Under the pieces are notes generated by a model. The model had not been told where the DNA came from and did not search any database. It saw only the letters and a program-made list of their open reading frames with translations. Below are positions 5,645-5,859 of a DNA stretch of 5,859 nt, one piece after another. The first letter of the stretch is position 1. Every line of letters starts with the position of its first letter. Position numbers and translations under genes: made by a program. Source of the stretch: Bacteroidales bacterium (GTDB lineage Bacteria; Bacteroidota; Bacteroidia; Bacteroidales; JAOZMU01); the NCBI GenBank assembly GCA_029934165.1, contig JAOZMU010000244.1, positions 1 through 5,859 on the forward strand, read 5' to 3'.

Positions 5645-5859
5645 GCCCGATTATAATGCAAAATTGCACACACGCATATTGCATTTATTATTACATTTGT
5701 GGCAATAATGTCTAAGACCTATTTTTTATGAAACGTTTAAGCTGTGAATTAACAACTTAGGTTAATAAAAAGCGTAAGAACTTTTGTAAGAGTACTTATA
5801 AGGAAACTCAAGTTTCTGACTTCGCCATTACATCCTGATATTTAACACATTGCAAAGAA
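5645..5859. other. Terminal intergenic sequence, no gene seen
   Basis: The 215 bp after the dcp terminator have no supported reading frame on either strand. The only plus-strand frame with a plausible leader is a 10-codon one (5728-5760, MKRLSCELTT). Apart from the promoter candidate there is a GAAACT-CA-AGTTTC palindrome (5803-5816) and a weak TAAG/CTTA inverted repeat around 5788-5799. It is probably the upstream region of a gene outside the window. Confidence 0.6.
5692..5699 (+). promoter_or_regulatory. Candidate -7 promoter element for a gene beyond the right edge
   Basis: TACATTTG fully matches TAnnTTTG. An inverted repeat lies just upstream: AATGCAA (5655-5661) with TTGCATT (5679-5685), plus a TGCAA-AA-TTGCA palindrome (5657-5668). 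This is where a -33 site or operator would be. The nearest TTG triplets are 10 and 25 nt from the element, neither ideal. Any gene served starts outside the window. Confidence 0.3.

Noticed and set aside
5728..5760. Ten-codon frame MKRLSCELTT that could be a leader peptide
   Set aside because: It has no run of regulatory codons and no attenuator hairpin after it within the window, so chance is the simpler explanation.

Overview
The window looks like chromosome from a member of the Bacteroidota. It is AT-rich, with very AT-rich leaders that lack a Shine-Dalgarno sequence at the usual distance. Copies of the Bacteroidota -7 promoter element TAnnTTTG lie upstream of both lipoprotein genes and of the minus-strand gene pair. 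Two products carry lipoprotein signal peptides. No genus can be named from the sequence alone.

Layout: The left third (36-1914) is a minus-strand pair that looks like an operon. First comes a 253-aa soluble protein with an unrecognised N-terminal domain, a double zinc ribbon and an acidic tail. After 37 nt comes a 359-aa ABC-type/AAA ATPase with all the usual nucleotide-binding motifs. A 586-bp gap follows (1915-2500). It holds a divergent promoter candidate, small inverted repeats, a GC-rich non-coding block that resembles a dispersed Bacteroidota intergenic element, and the first copy (A) of a direct repeat. Next on the plus strand is a 225-aa lipoprotein (2501-3178) with a helical middle and, unusually, a C-terminal zinc ribbon. 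The second repeat copy (B) and a strong intrinsic terminator follow it. Then comes a 716-aa lipoprotein M3 metallopeptidase of the peptidyl-dipeptidase Dcp type (3436-5586), which ends at another strong terminator. The last 215 bp hold no gene I can support, only a promoter-like element and small palindromes.

How the genes relate: The ATPase and the double-zinc-ribbon protein are probably co-expressed and may work together, but nothing visible names their process. A defence or nucleic-acid role is only a guess. Dcp should trim C-terminal dipeptides from peptides in the cell envelope. The zinc-ribbon lipoprotein has its own promoter candidate and terminator, so it is probably a separate transcription unit from dcp.

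Most worth a second look: the zinc ribbon on an exported lipoprotein; the identical CxxC-x10-CxxC spacing in all three ribbons of the window; the imperfect direct repeat flanking the lipoprotein gene, whose downstream copy carries a terminator hairpin that the upstream copy lacks; and the uncharacterised zinc-ribbon/ATPase pair. I see no CRISPR array, tRNA, rRNA or transposase gene.
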